The notes below the pieces were generated by a model. That model did no database searches. It was not told the DNA's origin and saw only the letters and a program-made list of their open reading frames with translations. Of a stretch of DNA of 14,169 nt, positions 13,468 to 14,169 are shown piece by piece. A program made the position numbers and the translations under genes. The stretch is from an uncultured Catenibacterium sp. GTDB taxonomy: Bacteria > Bacillota_I > Bacilli_A > Erysipelotrichales > Coprobacillaceae. Location of the stretch: the NCBI GenBank assembly GCA_900764725.1, contig CAAFPB010000329.1, positions 1-14,169 of the forward strand, in the 5' to 3' direction. Position 1 is the stretch's first letter; each line of letters opens with the position of its first letter.

Positions 13468-14169
13468 TTAGCCCTCCTCTTCATTGCCTAAGTAGGCAGC
13501 TACAACATCAGGGTTGTTTCTAATTTCTTCAGGTGTACCAAAAGCAAGTACTGTACCAAAGTTCAATACTGCAATCTTTTCACAAATACCCATAACTAGC
13601 TTCATATCATGTTCAATTAGAAGAATTGCGACTGAGAACTTTTCTCTTACAATCTTAATAGTTTCCATTAATTCAGCTGTTTCTGTAGGGTTCATACCTG
13701 CAGCAGGTTCATCTAATAATAATAGTTTAGGTGCAGTCGCAAGTGCTCTCGCAATTTCAAGCTTTCTCTGTTTACCATAAGGAAGGTTCTTTGCCTTTGA
13801 TTCTGCAAATTCTTCTAGATGGAAAACACGTAATAATGATAAAGCTTCTTCCTGCATTGCAGCTTCAGCCTTCTTATATTTAGGTGTATGGAATAATGCA
13901 TCAAAGACAGTATAAGGATGGGAATAATGTAGTCCTACTTTTACATTATCAATAACACTCATTTCCTTGAATAAACGAATATTCTGGAATGTTCTTGCAA
14001 TACCTGCTTTAGTGATCTTAATAGTATTTGCTTTTTTAATAGGCTGTCCTTCAAAAAGAATACGACCACTTGTTGGCTGATAAACACCTGTTAATAGGTT
14101 GAAGACAGTTGTTTTACCTGCACCATTTGGACCAATTAAACCAAATAACTGGTTCTTATCGATTTCAAA
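13468..14169 (-). CDS. livG: Branched-chain amino-acid ABC transporter ATP-binding protein LivG (5' end cut by window edge)
   Basis: Partner ATPase of LivF in the Liv importer. The frame is open to the right edge: 233 residues are visible and about 20 N-terminal residues are missing. Counting from the edge, Walker A GPNGAGKTT is at 13-21, Q-loop Gln62 in ARTFQNIRLF, signature LPYGKQRKLEIARAL (129-143), Walker B LLLLDEP, and H-loop His in LLIEHDMKLV. LivG-specific features include LPYGKQ in place of LSGGQ, AAGMNPTE after Walker B, and FGTPEEI near the end. An internal ATG at 13962 is not the true start, because the ATP-binding loop lies upstream of it in the same frame. LivF follows after 2 bp. 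The permease and binding-protein genes, if present, lie beyond the window. Confidence 0.93.
   Translation of the reverse strand, partial: FEIDKNQLFGLIGPNGAGKTTVFNLLTGVYQPTSGRILFEGQPIKKANTIKITKAGIARTFQNIRLFKEMSVIDNVKVGLHYSHPYTVFDALFHTPKYKKAEAAMQEEALSLLRVFHLEEFAESKAKNLPYGKQRKLEIARALATAPKLLLLDEPAAGMNPTETAELMETIKIVREKFSVAILLIEHDMKLVMGICEKIAVLNFGTVLAFGTPEEIRNNPDVVAAYLGNEEEG

Noticed and set aside
13514..13780. 88-codon plus-strand ORF
   Set aside because: Antisense to the LivG Walker B/H-loop region; composition reflects the reverse complement of conserved codons, with no SD or promoter.
13468..13962. A short 164-codon ABC ATPase starting at 13962
   Set aside because: The same frame continues without a stop to 14169 and encodes Walker A and the Q-loop, so this is the 3' part of a full-length LivG cut by the window edge, not a truncated gene.
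1..14169. Mobile elements, CRISPR arrays, tRNA/rRNA genes, riboswitches, prophage
   Set aside because: No transposase, integrase, regular direct repeats, tRNA-like cloverleaf or long structured leader was seen. Intergenic gaps are short and explained by promoters and terminators.

Overview
The window is AT-rich and uses the standard bacterial code: TGA is a stop in rsmB and rqcH, and TTG, GTG and ATG starts are all possible. Shine-Dalgarno (SD) sequences of the AGGAGG type, Bacillus-like RlmN and RqcH sequences, and a compact remnant of the Bacillota gmk-priA-rsmB-rlmN-prpC-prkC cluster point to a low-GC Bacillota. Gene order and protein flavour would suit the Erysipelotrichia/Coprobacillaceae, such as relatives of Catenibacterium or Coprobacillus. 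That placement is an inference and was not tested by alignment.

Layout. Positions 1-7005 hold a minus-strand cluster, in transcription order: gmk (GMP to GDP), priA (replication restart helicase), rsmB (16S rRNA m5C methyltransferase), rlmN (23S rRNA/tRNA m2A methyltransferase), prpC (PP2C phosphatase) and prkC (PASTA-type Ser/Thr kinase, cut by the left edge). From priA onward the genes overlap or lie one base apart. A hairpin with a T-tract separates gmk from priA. Compared with Bacillus subtilis the run lacks rpoZ, coaBC, def and fmt.

Positions 7037-9495 run on the plus strand. A divergent promoter pair appears to share its -35 region. One promoter drives gmk and the other drives a two-gene unit: rqcH (ribosome quality control, C-terminal alanine tailing) and pgeF (peptidoglycan precursor editing, YfiH family). 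The unit ends in a bidirectional terminator whose stem contains the stop codons of both pgeF and the convergent nnrDE gene.

Positions 9510-12488 hold two separately transcribed minus-strand genes: a fused NAD(P)H-hydrate epimerase/dehydratase, and a secreted NlpC/P60 cell-wall hydrolase carrying four Ig-like repeats. The hydrolase gene has a near-consensus promoter and its own terminator. An AT-rich 269-bp gap follows. Positions 12758-14169 hold livF and the 3' part of livG, the ATPases of a branched-chain amino-acid ABC importer, ending in a terminator.

Most of the content is housekeeping: translation maintenance, replication restart, nucleotide and cofactor repair, and cell-wall signalling. 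I see no mobile element, CRISPR array, RNA gene or clearly novel multi-gene system. The points worth a second look are mainly architectural: the shared-35 promoter pair, very short predicted leaders, stop codons inside terminator stems, the gmk/priA hairpin, the rsmB start ambiguity, and a possible 26-codon ORF directly behind the livF terminator.
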